Assembly: GCA_023450745.1 (NCBI GenBank)
Contig: JAEXGR010000078.1
Location: 1-39,292 of the forward strand
From: Synergistota bacterium
GTDB taxonomy: Bacteria > Synergistota > Synergistia > Synergistales > Synergistaceae
Length of the DNA stretch: 39,292 nt
Direction: 5' to 3'
The stretch's first letter is position 1; every line of letters starts with the position of its first letter. The notes below the pieces were generated by a model that had not been told where the DNA came from, ran no database searches, and saw only the letters and a program-made list of their open reading frames with translations. Positions 1-8,132 of the stretch are shown piece by piece. Made by a program: the position numbers and the translations under genes.

Positions 1-34
1 GCGAGGACACTCAGGGACCGGCTTATGACGCATA

Positions 35-58
35 CGGTGCTTATTCGCACCGATTTTT
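35..58. terminator. Hairpin at the end of livF
   Basis: A 6-bp stem (cggtgc/gcaccg) with a 6-nt loop is followed on the plus strand by atttttac. It reads as an intrinsic terminator for a plus-strand gene left of the window. It also lies directly behind the livF stop codon, whose TAA overlaps the T-run, so it may end both transcripts. Confidence 0.5.
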
Positions 59-770
59 ACATGCCCATGTAAGCCCTGCGCACCTCATCCGAATCGAGGA
101 GCTCCTGCGAGGTGCCTTTGTGGACGACGCGCCCCGTCTGAAGGACGTAGCCGCGGTCGGCGATCTCCAGCGCCTCCTGCACCATCTGTTCGACGAGCAG
201 GATGGTGACGCCGCGTTTCCGTATCTCGACGACGGTCTCAAAGACTCTCTCCACCAGGCTGGGCTGGAGGCCGAGCGAGAGTTCGTCGAGCATGATCAGC
301 TTCGGACGGGACATCAGGCCGCGCGCGATGGCGCACATCTGCTGCTCGCCGCCGCTCATCGTCTCGGCGGTCTGGTTGGAGCGGCTCTTGAGAATCGGGA
401 AGAGCTCGTACATCTCCTCGAGGCGCTCCGCGACGCAGTCCCCGCCGCCGCTGGAAAAGGCCCCGAGCTCCAGGTTTTCGCGCACGGTGAGCTTCGCGAA
501 GAGCTTGCGCCCCTCGGGAACGTAGCTGAGCCCCTGCTTGATGCTTCTGGAGGCCGGCATTTTTGTGATATCGCTGCCGTCGAAAGATATCGAACCGGCG
601 GTCGGGTGCATCAGCCCCGCGATCGTGCGCATCATCGTCGACTTGCCCGCGCCGTTCGCGCCGAGGATGGCCACGACCTCCCCCTCGTTCACATGCAGCG
701 AGATGCCGTGAATGACGGGGACGTGGTCGTAAGCGCAGTGTATATCTTTAACTTCAAGCATCGCCGTCAT
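57..770 (-). CDS. livF: Branched-chain amino acid ABC transporter ATPase LivF
   Basis: One of two ATPase subunits that power uptake of leucine, isoleucine, valine or related amino acids. It works on the cytoplasmic face of the LivHM channel. The 237-residue length is normal for LivF. Walker A (GANGAGKST) lies near residue 36, the ABC signature MSGGEQQM near 139 and Walker B (LIMLDE) near 158, followed by the LivF-type LSLGLQPSLV. The ATG start overlaps the livG stop as ATGA, so translation is coupled. It is the last gene of livHMGF. The family call is secure; the exact substrate cannot be read from the sequence. Confidence 0.95.
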   Translation of the reverse strand: MTAMLEVKDIHCAYDHVPVIHGISLHVNEGEVVAILGANGAGKSTMMRTIAGLMHPTAGSISFDGSDITKMPASRSIKQGLSYVPEGRKLFAKLTVRENLELGAFSSGGGDCVAERLEEMYELFPILKSRSNQTAETMSGGEQQMCAIARGLMSRPKLIMLDELSLGLQPSLVERVFETVVEIRKRGVTILLVEQMVQEALEIADRGYVLQTGRVVHKGTSQELLDSDEVRRAYMGM

Positions 771-1519
771 TGTTTTACCTCCGCGTGTTCGTTGAGTCTT
801 TTGCTGAATTTTTCGCCAAAGTAGGCGGTGATGACGACCGGATCGTTGACGATCGCCGCCGGCGCGCCTTCGGCGATCTTTTTGCCGCTCGCCAAGACGA
901 CGATCTTGTCGGCGATCGGCATGATCGCCTCCATGATGTGTTCGACCATAAGAATGGTGACGCCCTCCTGGCGCAGGCGGACGATGACGTCCACCATCTC
1001 GCGGACCTCCGTGGAGGTGAGTCCCGCCACCGCCTCATCGAGCAGCAGCAGCTCGGGCTCGGTGGCAAGGGCGCGCGCGACTTCCAGCCGTTTTTTGTTG
1101 CCGATCGTCAGCCCTCCCGCGAGGCGGCCCCGGTGCTCGCTGAGGAAGCAGAGCTCCAGGCAGCGCCCGGCGATCTCTTTGGCCTTGGCGCTGTCGCCCG
1201 TGCGCATGTAAGCGCCGACGAGGACGTTTTCAAAGACGGTCATCTCCTTGAGCGGGCGCACCACCTGGAAGGTGCGCGCGACGCCGCGGCGCGCCATCTT
1301 GTAGGCCGGCAGGTCGGTCACGTCCTCGCCTTTGAAGAAGACCTTTCCCGAGGTGGGGGTGTATAGTCCCGCGACGCAGTTGAAAAGGGTCGTCTTGCCG
1401 GCGCCGTTGGGGCCGATGAGCCCGACGATCGTCCCCTTCTCGACATCGAAGGAGACGTCGCTGTTCGCGAGCAGCGAGCCGAATTTCATAGTCAGGTCTC
1501 TAACTTCGAGCAGAGCCAT
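767..1519 (-). CDS. livG: Branched-chain amino acid ABC transporter ATPase LivG
   Basis: Partner ATPase of LivF, about 250 residues. Walker A (GPNGAGKT) is near the N-terminus and Walker B (LLLLDEA) is followed by VAGLTSTE. The signature loop reads LTIGNKKRLE rather than the usual LSxGQ; I recall a LivG subgroup with a similar LTLxxRKRLE form, so this need not mean loss of function. I chose the ATG at 1519, which overlaps the livM stop as TGATG. A GTG two codons upstream (1525) sits closer to the AGGAGG ribosome site and is an alternative. It also overlaps livF by 4 nt. Confidence 0.93.
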   Translation of the reverse strand: MALLEVRDLTMKFGSLLANSDVSFDVEKGTIVGLIGPNGAGKTTLFNCVAGLYTPTSGKVFFKGEDVTDLPAYKMARRGVARTFQVVRPLKEMTVFENVLVGAYMRTGDSAKAKEIAGRCLELCFLSEHRGRLAGGLTIGNKKRLEVARALATEPELLLLDEAVAGLTSTEVREMVDVIVRLRQEGVTILMVEHIMEAIMPIADKIVVLASGKKIAEGAPAAIVNDPVVITAYFGEKFSKRLNEHAEVKQ

Positions 1520-2514
1520 CAGCACTTTCCCTCCTCTCTATGATCCGTGTCGGAACCCTTGATGAAATACGAGAGCAGCCCCATGATGCCGCGCGGCTCT
1601 TTGATCATCACGATGATGATGATGACGCCGAAGATGATCAGGTCGATGCCCGCGCCGAGGTGCGAGAGATAGGCCCGCGTGTATTCCTGAAGCGGTATCA
1701 GCACCAGCGCGCCGAGGAATGGCCCCCAGAAGGTGCCGATGCCGCCTAAGATGGTGATCAGCACGAATTTCATCGACATGTCCAGAGACATAACCATCGG
1801 CGGGTCAACACGGTAGTTGTACTGGGCGAAGAAGGCGCCGCAGAGCGCCGCGAGCGCCGCGGAGAGGGCCATCGCGCCGAGCTTGACGACGGTGCTGTTG
1901 ACGCCGAGCGACTCCGCCGTCTCCTGACCCTCGCGCACGGCGAGCAGGTAGTAGCCCATGCGGTTTCTCTCAATCCAGCGCACGACGCCGTAGACGAGGA
2001 CGAAGATCGCGAGCGCCCCGAGGTAGTAGCCGGTCTTGGTGTCCGACCAGGAGAAGTTTTTCCAGCCGTCGGGCAGTATCGGGTAATCAAGCCCGAGAGC
2101 GCCGCCCACCGCGTCCCAGATCATGAAGAGGCGGTTGAAGATCTCGACGATGGCGAAGGTCGCGATGGCGAAGTAGTGGCCCTTGAGGCGGAAGCAGGGA
2201 TAGCTGATGAGGATGGAGACGACAGCCGCCGCGAGCATCCCCAGCGGCGCGCCGTACCAGGGCAGCGACTCGAAGGTCACCACCGCGAGGCCCGCGCCGT
2301 AAGCGCCGATCCCGAAGAATACCGAGTGTCCGAAGGAGACCTGGCCGCCGTAGCCGCTGATGATGTTCCAGGACTGCGCCATCGAGGCGTAGAGCAGGAC
2401 CATCGTCGCCACGTGGCCGAAGAAGGAGCCGCCGATCACCCCGGGGATGCAGGGCAGAATCAGCGCCGCGGCGATAAATCCATACCAGAGCCGGTCTTTT
2501 TTGTTCAGCCGCAT
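1519..2514 (-). CDS. livM: Branched-chain amino acid ABC permease LivM
   Basis: Inner-membrane permease that pairs with LivH to form the channel. It is about 330 residues with eight or more hydrophobic segments. The LivM-type cytoplasmic region is visible as GYYLLAVREGQETAESLGVN, followed by the ILGGIGTFWGPFLGA loop that contacts the ATPases. The start is uncertain: GTG codons at 2526 and 2523 overlap the livH stop, while ATG at 2514 gives the sequence MRLNKKDRLW. No clear ribosome site separates them, so translation is probably coupled to livH. Confidence 0.93.
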   Translation of the reverse strand: MRLNKKDRLWYGFIAAALILPCIPGVIGGSFFGHVATMVLLYASMAQSWNIISGYGGQVSFGHSVFFGIGAYGAGLAVVTFESLPWYGAPLGMLAAAVVSILISYPCFRLKGHYFAIATFAIVEIFNRLFMIWDAVGGALGLDYPILPDGWKNFSWSDTKTGYYLGALAIFVLVYGVVRWIERNRMGYYLLAVREGQETAESLGVNSTVVKLGAMALSAALAALCGAFFAQYNYRVDPPMVMSLDMSMKFVLITILGGIGTFWGPFLGALVLIPLQEYTRAYLSHLGAGIDLIIFGVIIIIVMIKEPRGIMGLLSYFIKGSDTDHREEGKC

Positions 2515-2519
2515 CACCG

Positions 2520-3380
2520 TCACCACCCGAAGAGGCCCTTGGGGCGCACTAGTATGACGATCAGATAGATCGCGAAGACGGCGACGTATTTCAAGACCGC
2601 GGCGACGTAGAAGCCGGTGAAGGACTCGACCAGGCCGATGAGCAGCGCCGCGAAGAGCGCGCCGGGAATGCTGCCGAAGCCGCCGAGCGCGACGACGACG
2701 AAGGCGATGAGGCTGAAGAGGCCGCCGACTTCGGGATGGACCGCGAGGTAGGTGGTCATCAGCCCGCCCGCGACGCCGACACAGGCCCCGCCGAGGCCAA
2801 AGACGAGCAGATAGATCTTTTCCGTGTCGATGCCCATGAGCTCCGCCGCCTCTTTGTCCATCGCGGTGGCCTGAATCGCCCAGCCGAGCCTGGTCTTCTT
2901 TATAAGCCAGTAGACGGCGGCGAGCACCGCGAGGGCGAAGACGCCCGTGACAAGCTGGGGAACGGAGACGATGGCGCCGCCGACCTCAAAGGTCTTTCCG
3001 TCGAGGATGGTGCCGGAGAGCAGACGGAAGTTCGGCGAGAAGCGGTTCATGCAGAAATTTTTCAGGAGCATCGAGAGGCCGAAGGTGGCGAGCAGCGGCG
3101 CCATCGCCGCCTTGCCGAGGCTTCTTTTGATGATCCATTTGTAAGTGAGCCCTCCCAAAAGGAAGAGGAAAATTCCGGCCGCGACCCAGGTGAACAGCGG
3201 GTCAATTCCGAGTATAAAGCCCATCCAGTAGCAGATGTACATCGCCACCATGAGAAACTCTCCGTGGGCAAAGTTGATAACGTCCATGACGCCCCATATC
3301 ATGCTGAGGCCGGCGGCGACCAGCGCGTAAAGCAGCCCGCTCAGGATGCCGTCGATCAGGACCTGCAGAAAATTGCTCAT
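2520..3380 (-). CDS. livH: Branched-chain amino acid ABC permease LivH
   Basis: Second inner-membrane permease, 286 residues, the standard LivH length. It opens with LIDGILSGLLYALVAAGLSM, typical of LivH, followed by NFAHGEF and later GLGGACVGVAGGL. About eight membrane segments are apparent. The ATG at 3380 has a strong GGAGGTC ribosome site 6 nt upstream. It is the first gene after the terminator that follows livK, so its mRNA probably comes from read-through of that terminator, although an internal promoter is possible. Confidence 0.94.
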   Translation of the reverse strand: MSNFLQVLIDGILSGLLYALVAAGLSMIWGVMDVINFAHGEFLMVAMYICYWMGFILGIDPLFTWVAAGIFLFLLGGLTYKWIIKRSLGKAAMAPLLATFGLSMLLKNFCMNRFSPNFRLLSGTILDGKTFEVGGAIVSVPQLVTGVFALAVLAAVYWLIKKTRLGWAIQATAMDKEAAELMGIDTEKIYLLVFGLGGACVGVAGGLMTTYLAVHPEVGGLFSLIAFVVVALGGFGSIPGALFAALLIGLVESFTGFYVAAVLKYVAVFAIYLIVILVRPKGLFGW

Positions 3381-3394
3381 GCAATGACCTCCTT

Positions 3395-3430
3395 GAAAAA
3401 AGGCGGGGCATTCGTGACAAATGCCCCGCC
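3395..3430 (-). terminator. Intrinsic terminator between livK and livH
   Basis: A perfect 11-bp GC-rich stem (ggcggggcatt/aatgccccgcc, 7-nt loop) is followed on the minus strand by a T-run (the A-run at 3395-3401). It stands 107-142 nt after the livK stop and just before livH. Partial termination here would give more binding protein than permease and ATPase, which is the usual need in ABC importers. A second imperfect GC-rich hairpin lies at about 3485-3531, closer to livK. Confidence 0.8.
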
Positions 3431-3536
3431 GAAAGGCTATGAAAAGTTTTTTTGAATCACACGCATCCCTTTATTGATCGGGATGCCGGCCGGAGGCGAG
3501 CCGCGCAGCGGACTGGCTCCCGGCCGGCGATGCGCC

Positions 3537-4802
3537 TTACCTCTTGCCCCAGGGGACCATTGGGAATATCGGTTCGGAGTCTTTATACTTGAGCGGGAAG
3601 ACGGTGTTGTATTTCTGTTCGTTAAGCTGCGTGATGACGGAGAGGGCCTTGACGTTCTGCCCGTCGGGGCCGAACTTGACGGAGCCGCTCAGCGACATGA
3701 CGGAGGGGAAATCCTCGGTCTGGATTATCTTGAGGACCTTTTCCGTATCGGGGCCGCCGGCCTTCTCGATCGCCTGCGCGAGGACCATCAGCATGACCGC
3801 TTCCTGGATGGAGTCGCTGTCGAAGGGCTGGTTGCTCCGCGGCGTGTAGTATTTGTCCTGAATTTTTATCGCTTCGGGCATGAATTTCTTCGCGAGCTCC
3901 GGCGAGTAGCCCATGCCGCCCATGAAGTAGTTTCCGTCAGAGCCGAGTTCCTTCTGGACCGCGGGATTCTGATAGCCGGTGCAGTAGTTGAGGGCGATCT
4001 TCGGGAGCCAGTTGACCTGCTTCATCGTGCGGACCCACAGAGAGTAGTCGCCGCCGAGAGCCGCGCCGAATACCGCGTCGGGGTTGGCTGACTTGAGCTT
4101 CTGGACTTCGCTGTTGAGGTTCGTCGCGCCGTTGTTGAAGGGGACGTCGGCGACCACTTTGAGGTCGATCTTCTTGGCGGCCTTACGCGCCTCGTCGGCG
4201 GCGTGCTTGCCGAATTCCGTGTTTTCGTAGATAAGGCCGAGGGTCTTGATGCCGGCCTTCTTTTCCTTATTAAGGTACGCGATGTAATCGACGAATTCCA
4301 CCGATTCGATGGCGTCGGTCGGGGCGTGGCGGAAGAAATACTTGTAGCCCCGCTCCGTCAGCGCCGCGGAGCTCGAACAGCCGCACATGAAGATCTTCTT
4401 CGCGCGTTCGGCGACGGCGCTGGCCGGCTTGGTGGCGGCGCTGTTGTAGCATCCGATGATCGCGAAGACCTTCTCCTGGTTATAGAGGCGTTCGGCTTCG
4501 GACTTGGCGACGTCGGGCTTGCCCTGATGGTCCGCGGGCACTACCTTGATGACGTATTTTCCGCCGAGAAGTCCCTCGCCGGCGGCAAGGGGCGCTTTAA
4601 TGTCAGGGTTTTTCTTGTTGATGACGTCGGCCGCCGCGAGGACGGAGTTAACGCAGTTCTGTCCCGAGACGGCCGCGGGGCCGGTCAGCGGGAAGAGGGC
4701 GCCTATTTTGATCTCTTCGGCGGCAAAAGCCGCGGTCGACGCAAAGAGAGCGGTGCAAAGAACGAACATCACGGTAACGATAGTACGCTTACTCAGTTTC
4801 AT
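3537..4802 (-). CDS. livK: Branched-chain amino acid ABC transporter substrate-binding protein
   Basis: Exported ligand-binding protein of the importer, 421 residues. It has an N-terminal signal peptide (basic MKLSKRT, a hydrophobic core, then an AFA-A cleavage site near residue 27). The mature start, EEIKIGALFPLTGPAAVSG, is typical of the LivK/LivJ fold. Further family features are KVVPADHQGKPDVAKSEAERL and a two-lobe periplasmic-binding layout. The ATG has an AGGGAGGT ribosome site. It is the first gene of the operon with its own strong promoter. No lipobox is seen, so the protein is probably soluble in the periplasm. Ligand identity is not certain. Confidence 0.93.
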   Translation of the reverse strand: MKLSKRTIVTVMFVLCTALFASTAAFAAEEIKIGALFPLTGPAAVSGQNCVNSVLAAADVINKKNPDIKAPLAAGEGLLGGKYVIKVVPADHQGKPDVAKSEAERLYNQEKVFAIIGCYNSAATKPASAVAERAKKIFMCGCSSSAALTERGYKYFFRHAPTDAIESVEFVDYIAYLNKEKKAGIKTLGLIYENTEFGKHAADEARKAAKKIDLKVVADVPFNNGATNLNSEVQKLKSANPDAVFGAALGGDYSLWVRTMKQVNWLPKIALNYCTGYQNPAVQKELGSDGNYFMGGMGYSPELAKKFMPEAIKIQDKYYTPRSNQPFDSDSIQEAVMLMVLAQAIEKAGGPDTEKVLKIIQTEDFPSVMSLSGSVKFGPDGQNVKALSVITQLNEQKYNTVFPLKYKDSEPIFPMVPWGKR

Positions 4803-4825
4803 GATTACATCTACCTCCCTTTTCT

Positions 4826-4880
4826 AGGACCAAACATTTAGTCCTGCACAATATTATACTGTTTTTTGATGCATAGTCAA
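4826..4880 (-). promoter_or_regulatory. livK promoter with palindrome at the transcript start
   Basis: On the minus strand a TTGACT -35 (4875-4880) and a TATAAT -10 (4853-4858) are 16 bp apart, a strong housekeeping promoter. Immediately downstream, at about +1 to +20, lies a 20-bp imperfect palindrome (4826-4845) with arms AGGACtAAA and TTTgGTCCT. It could be a repressor operator or a hairpin at the mRNA 5' end. Confidence 0.75.
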
Positions 4881-4915
4881 TTTTTTGTCTTTAATTTTTC
4901 TGAACTGCCACATCA

Positions 4916-4970
4916 TTGACATTTAATAATATGAGCGTTATATTCTTAACATCACCGTGGACAATTCCAC
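4916..4970 (+). promoter_or_regulatory. Purine operon promoter and small palindrome
   Basis: TTGACA (4916-4921) and TATATT (4939-4944) are separated by 17 bp, a near-consensus sigma-70 promoter reading into purS. A 14-nt inverted repeat, GTGGA-caat-TCCAC (4957-4970), begins about 6 nt after the expected start and may be an operator. I see no purine riboswitch in the roughly 60-nt leader. The promoter is divergent from that of livK. Confidence 0.75.
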
Positions 4971-5011
4971 ACAATAAAATTAAATAAACATCTCAAGGAG
5001 GATGTTATTCA

Positions 5012-5263
5012 ATGATTTTTCATGCAGAGGCCGTAATCACCCCGCGCGAGGGAGTTCTGGACACACAGGGCAAGGCGGTAGAGAAGACGCTGACTCACCT
5101 CGGCTACGCGGGCCTTGGCGAAGTGCGCGTCGGACGCATCGTGACGATGCAGCTCGAGGCCGCCGACGGCGACGCGGCGGCGGAAGCTGTGAAAAATATG
5201 TGTCAGGACCTTCTGGCCAACGACCTGATAGAGACCTACGAAATATCGGTGCGGGAAGCTTAA
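5012..5263 (+). CDS. purS: Phosphoribosylformylglycinamidine synthase subunit PurS
   Basis: Small subunit (83 residues, usual size) of the three-part FGAM synthase PurSQL, which converts FGAR to FGAM in step 4 of purine synthesis. PurS bridges the glutaminase PurQ and the synthetase PurL and stabilises the complex. The N-terminus AEAVITPREGVLDTQGKAV and the later VRVGRIVTMQLEA are family-typical. ATG at 5012 follows an AAGGAGG ribosome site. It is first in the operon, and purQ starts 2 nt after its stop. Confidence 0.93.
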   Translation: MIFHAEAVITPREGVLDTQGKAVEKTLTHLGYAGLGEVRVGRIVTMQLEAADGDAAAEAVKNMCQDLLANDLIETYEISVREA

Positions 5264-5265
5264 CG

Positions 5266-5979
5266 ATGAGAACCGCCGTTGTCGTTTTTCCCGGGAGCAA
5301 CTGCGACCGCGACGTTCAGCGCGCCGTCGCCGAAACATTAAAGACGCCAGTGGATATGGTCTGGCACGAAGAGCGTGAATTCGCCTCCGAGCCGGACCTC
5401 GTCATTCTCCCCGGAGGCTTTTCCTACGGGGATTATCTGCGTTCGGGCGCGATGGCCGCGCGCTCGCCGATCATCGAAGCGGTGAGGCGGCACGCGGAGG
5501 CCGGAAAACTGCTGCTCGGCATCTGCAACGGTTTTCAGGTGCTGACGGAGGCCAAGCTCCTCCCCGGCGCGCTGCTGGCGAACACCAGCACCACGTTCAT
5601 CTGCAAAAAATGCTGGATGCGCGTCGAGCGGACGGACAACCCCTTCACCTCCGGCTTCAAAAAGGGCGACATCGTCCAGTATCCGATCGCGCACCACGAG
5701 GGACTTTACTTCCTGCCGCCGGCGGAGCTCCGCGAGCTTGAAGAGGCCGGGCGGGTAGTTTTCCGTTACGCGGACCCGCAGACGGGCGCGGCGGGAGCCG
5801 AATACGCGCCCAACGGCGCGCTGAACGGCATCGCCGGCATCTGCAATAAAGAGGGAAACATCCTCGGCCTCATGCCGCACCCTGAGCGCTCGACGGTCGC
5901 GCATCTCAACGGCGGCGCCGACGGCGGAGATTTCTGGCGTTCGATCGCACAAGACTTTGCAAAGAGGGGTGCACTCTAA
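5266..5979 (+). CDS. purQ: FGAM synthase glutaminase subunit PurQ
   Basis: Class I glutamine amidotransferase subunit that frees ammonia from glutamine for PurL. It has 237 residues. The nucleophile is Cys87 in GICNGFQ, and the His-Glu pair is H205/E207 in MPHPERS. The N-terminus AVVVFPGSNCDRDV is a PurQ hallmark. I chose ATG at 5266, 2 nt after the purS stop; the longer in-frame reading through purS has no support. Its stop overlaps the purL start as TAATG. Confidence 0.95.
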   Translation: MRTAVVVFPGSNCDRDVQRAVAETLKTPVDMVWHEEREFASEPDLVILPGGFSYGDYLRSGAMAARSPIIEAVRRHAEAGKLLLGICNGFQVLTEAKLLPGALLANTSTTFICKKCWMRVERTDNPFTSGFKKGDIVQYPIAHHEGLYFLPPAELRELEEAGRVVFRYADPQTGAAGAEYAPNGALNGIAGICNKEGNILGLMPHPERSTVAHLNGGADGGDFWRSIAQDFAKRGAL

Positions 5980-8129
5980 TGGGCTTTCGTGAAGTAGGAC
6001 TCTCAGAGTCGGAATATAAAAGGATAATAGAGCTGCTCGGCCGCGAGCCGAACGACCTCGAGCTCGAGCTCATCGGCGTCATGTGGTCCGAGCATTGCAG
6101 CTATAAATCGACGCGCCCGCTGCTGCGCACCTTCCCCTCCAAGGGAAAATACGTGCTCCAGGGACAGGGCGAAAACGCCGGCGTCGTCGATATGGGCGAG
6201 GGCTGGGGCTTCGCCTTCAAGGTCGAAAGCCACAACCACCCCTCCGCGGTCGCGCCCTTTCAGGGAGCGGCGACGGGGGTCGGCGGCATAATCCGCGACA
6301 TCATCGCGATGGGCGCGCGCCCTTCCGTCTCGATGGACGGGCTTTTCTTCGGCGACGCCTCGCTGCGCAAGACGCAGAACCTCGCGAAGGGGATCGTCGA
6401 GGGCATCGGCGCTTACGGCAACGCGGTAGGCGTGCCCATTGTCGGCGGCAAGACCTTCTACTCCCCCTGCTACAATGACAACCCGCTCGTCAACGCCTTT
6501 AGCGCCGGCTTCGTGCGCCTCGACAAGATGGCGAGCTCCCAGACGGCGAAGCCGGGAGACTACGCGGTGCTGCTCGGTTCGAAGACGGGCCGCGACGGCA
6601 TCGCCGGCGCCTCCTTCGCCTCGCGCGAACTGGACGAAGACTCCAAAGCCAGCAAGCCGCAGATCCAGATCGGCGACCCCTTTGAAGAAAAGCTCCTCAT
6701 CGAGTGCTGCATGGACCTTCTGGACAAGGACCTCATCGCCTCGATGCAGGACATGGGAGCCGCGGGAATCCTTTCGTCGTCCAGCGAGATCGCCCACAAG
6801 AGCGGCTGCGGCATCGACATTCAGGTAGAAAAAATCCCCCTGCGCGAAGCCGACATGCTGCCCTGGGAGATCTTCCTCTCCGAATCGCAGGAGCGCATGC
6901 TCCTCATCGTCGAAGAGGAAAAGCTCGAGCCGGTCTTCGCGATGGCCAGGCACTACGGCCTCGACTGCGCGATCGTCGGCACGATGACGGACAGCAAACG
7001 CTACCGCGTTTACAAAAACGGCGCGCTCGAAGCGGAGCTGCCGACCTCGATCCTCGGAGACACGCCCGAGGTGCTCTGGCCCTCCGAAGAGCCGAAAGAC
7101 CTCCCCGCGCGGCAGGCGATCGAGCTGTCCAAGCTCGCGAGCGCCGACCCGGCGAAGGACCTCCTGGAAATGCTCTCCTGCCCCAACGGCCGCCGCAAGA
7201 ACGCCATCTGGGAGCAGTACGACTCGATGGTCCAGCTCCACACGATCGCGGGCCCCGGCGAACCGGCGGCGATCGTCGAAGTTCCCGGCACGCGCCGCGC
7301 CTGCGTCCTGACGATGGAGGCCGAGCCCTACAAGTGCTGGACCGACCCCTATACGGGAGCCTCGGAGGCGATGGCGCTCTCGCTGCGCGGCCTCTGGCTC
7401 ACGGGCGCGGACGCGCTCGGCATGACGAACTGCCTCAACTTCGCCTCGCCCGAAGCGCCGGAAAAATTCTACGAACTTAAAGAATCGCTGCGCGGCCTCG
7501 CCGATACCTGCCGCGACCTTGACTGCCCCGTCGTCTCGGGCAACGTCAGCCTCTACAACGAAACGGCGACGGACCGCATCTATCCGACGCCGCTCGTCGT
7601 CACCGCCGGCCTCGTCGTCGACCGCGACAAAATGATCCGCGCGGGACGGACGGCGGAGGGCGACTTCATCTACATGGTCGGCGCGCCCGAGGGCTCGCTG
7701 GGCGCGACGCGCTACCAGCAGGCGAAGGACGGCAGGCCGCTCGGCAAGACGGCCGCCCCCGACCACGAGGCCGAAAAGGCCTTCCGCGAACGCGCGCTGG
7801 AGACGGCGCGGCGGCAGCTTGCCGATTCCGGACGCGTCGTCGCCGGCGGCGGCCTCGCGGCGGCCCTCGCGAACGAGGCGATCGCCTCCGGCCTGGGCAT
7901 GGAGGTAGCGCTCGCCCCCCAGAGCACCGTCGAGGCGCTCCTCTTCTCCGAGGGCGGCGCGCGCGCCGTTTACGCGGTGGCTCCCGATAAGGCCGCGGCC
8001 TTTGAAGAGGCCTGGAAAGGCTTCCCCTGCGTCAAGGCGGGCAAAGCCGGAGGGAAAGACTTCTGCTGGCGGGACGTTTTCACGCTGTCCCTTGAAGAGC
8101 TCAAAAGGGCCTTCACGGAGGAAAAATAG
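5979..8129 (+). CDS. purL: FGAM synthase synthetase subunit PurL (small type)
   Basis: ATP-dependent synthetase subunit, 716 residues, the short PurL form that needs PurS and PurQ rather than the about 1300-residue fused enzyme. The conserved N-terminal block MWSEHCSYKSTRPLLR contains the catalytic His39. VESHNHPSAVAPFQGAATG follows near residue 80, and the second PurM-like half shows SGNVSLYNET. Start and stop are tightly packed, with a 1-nt overlap with purQ and 3 nt before purF. Its antisense strand contains a very long open frame that is a codon-bias artefact. Confidence 0.96.
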   Translation: MGFREVGLSESEYKRIIELLGREPNDLELELIGVMWSEHCSYKSTRPLLRTFPSKGKYVLQGQGENAGVVDMGEGWGFAFKVESHNHPSAVAPFQGAATGVGGIIRDIIAMGARPSVSMDGLFFGDASLRKTQNLAKGIVEGIGAYGNAVGVPIVGGKTFYSPCYNDNPLVNAFSAGFVRLDKMASSQTAKPGDYAVLLGSKTGRDGIAGASFASRELDEDSKASKPQIQIGDPFEEKLLIECCMDLLDKDLIASMQDMGAAGILSSSSEIAHKSGCGIDIQVEKIPLREADMLPWEIFLSESQERMLLIVEEEKLEPVFAMARHYGLDCAIVGTMTDSKRYRVYKNGALEAELPTSILGDTPEVLWPSEEPKDLPARQAIELSKLASADPAKDLLEMLSCPNGRRKNAIWEQYDSMVQLHTIAGPGEPAAIVEVPGTRRACVLTMEAEPYKCWTDPYTGASEAMALSLRGLWLTGADALGMTNCLNFASPEAPEKFYELKESLRGLADTCRDLDCPVVSGNVSLYNETATDRIYPTPLVVTAGLVVDRDKMIRAGRTAEGDFIYMVGAPEGSLGATRYQQAKDGRPLGKTAAPDHEAEKAFRERALETARRQLADSGRVVAGGGLAAALANEAIASGLGMEVALAPQSTVEALLFSEGGARAVYAVAPDKAAAFEEAWKGFPCVKAGKAGGKDFCWRDVFTLSLEELKRAFTEEK

Positions 8130-8132
8130 CCG

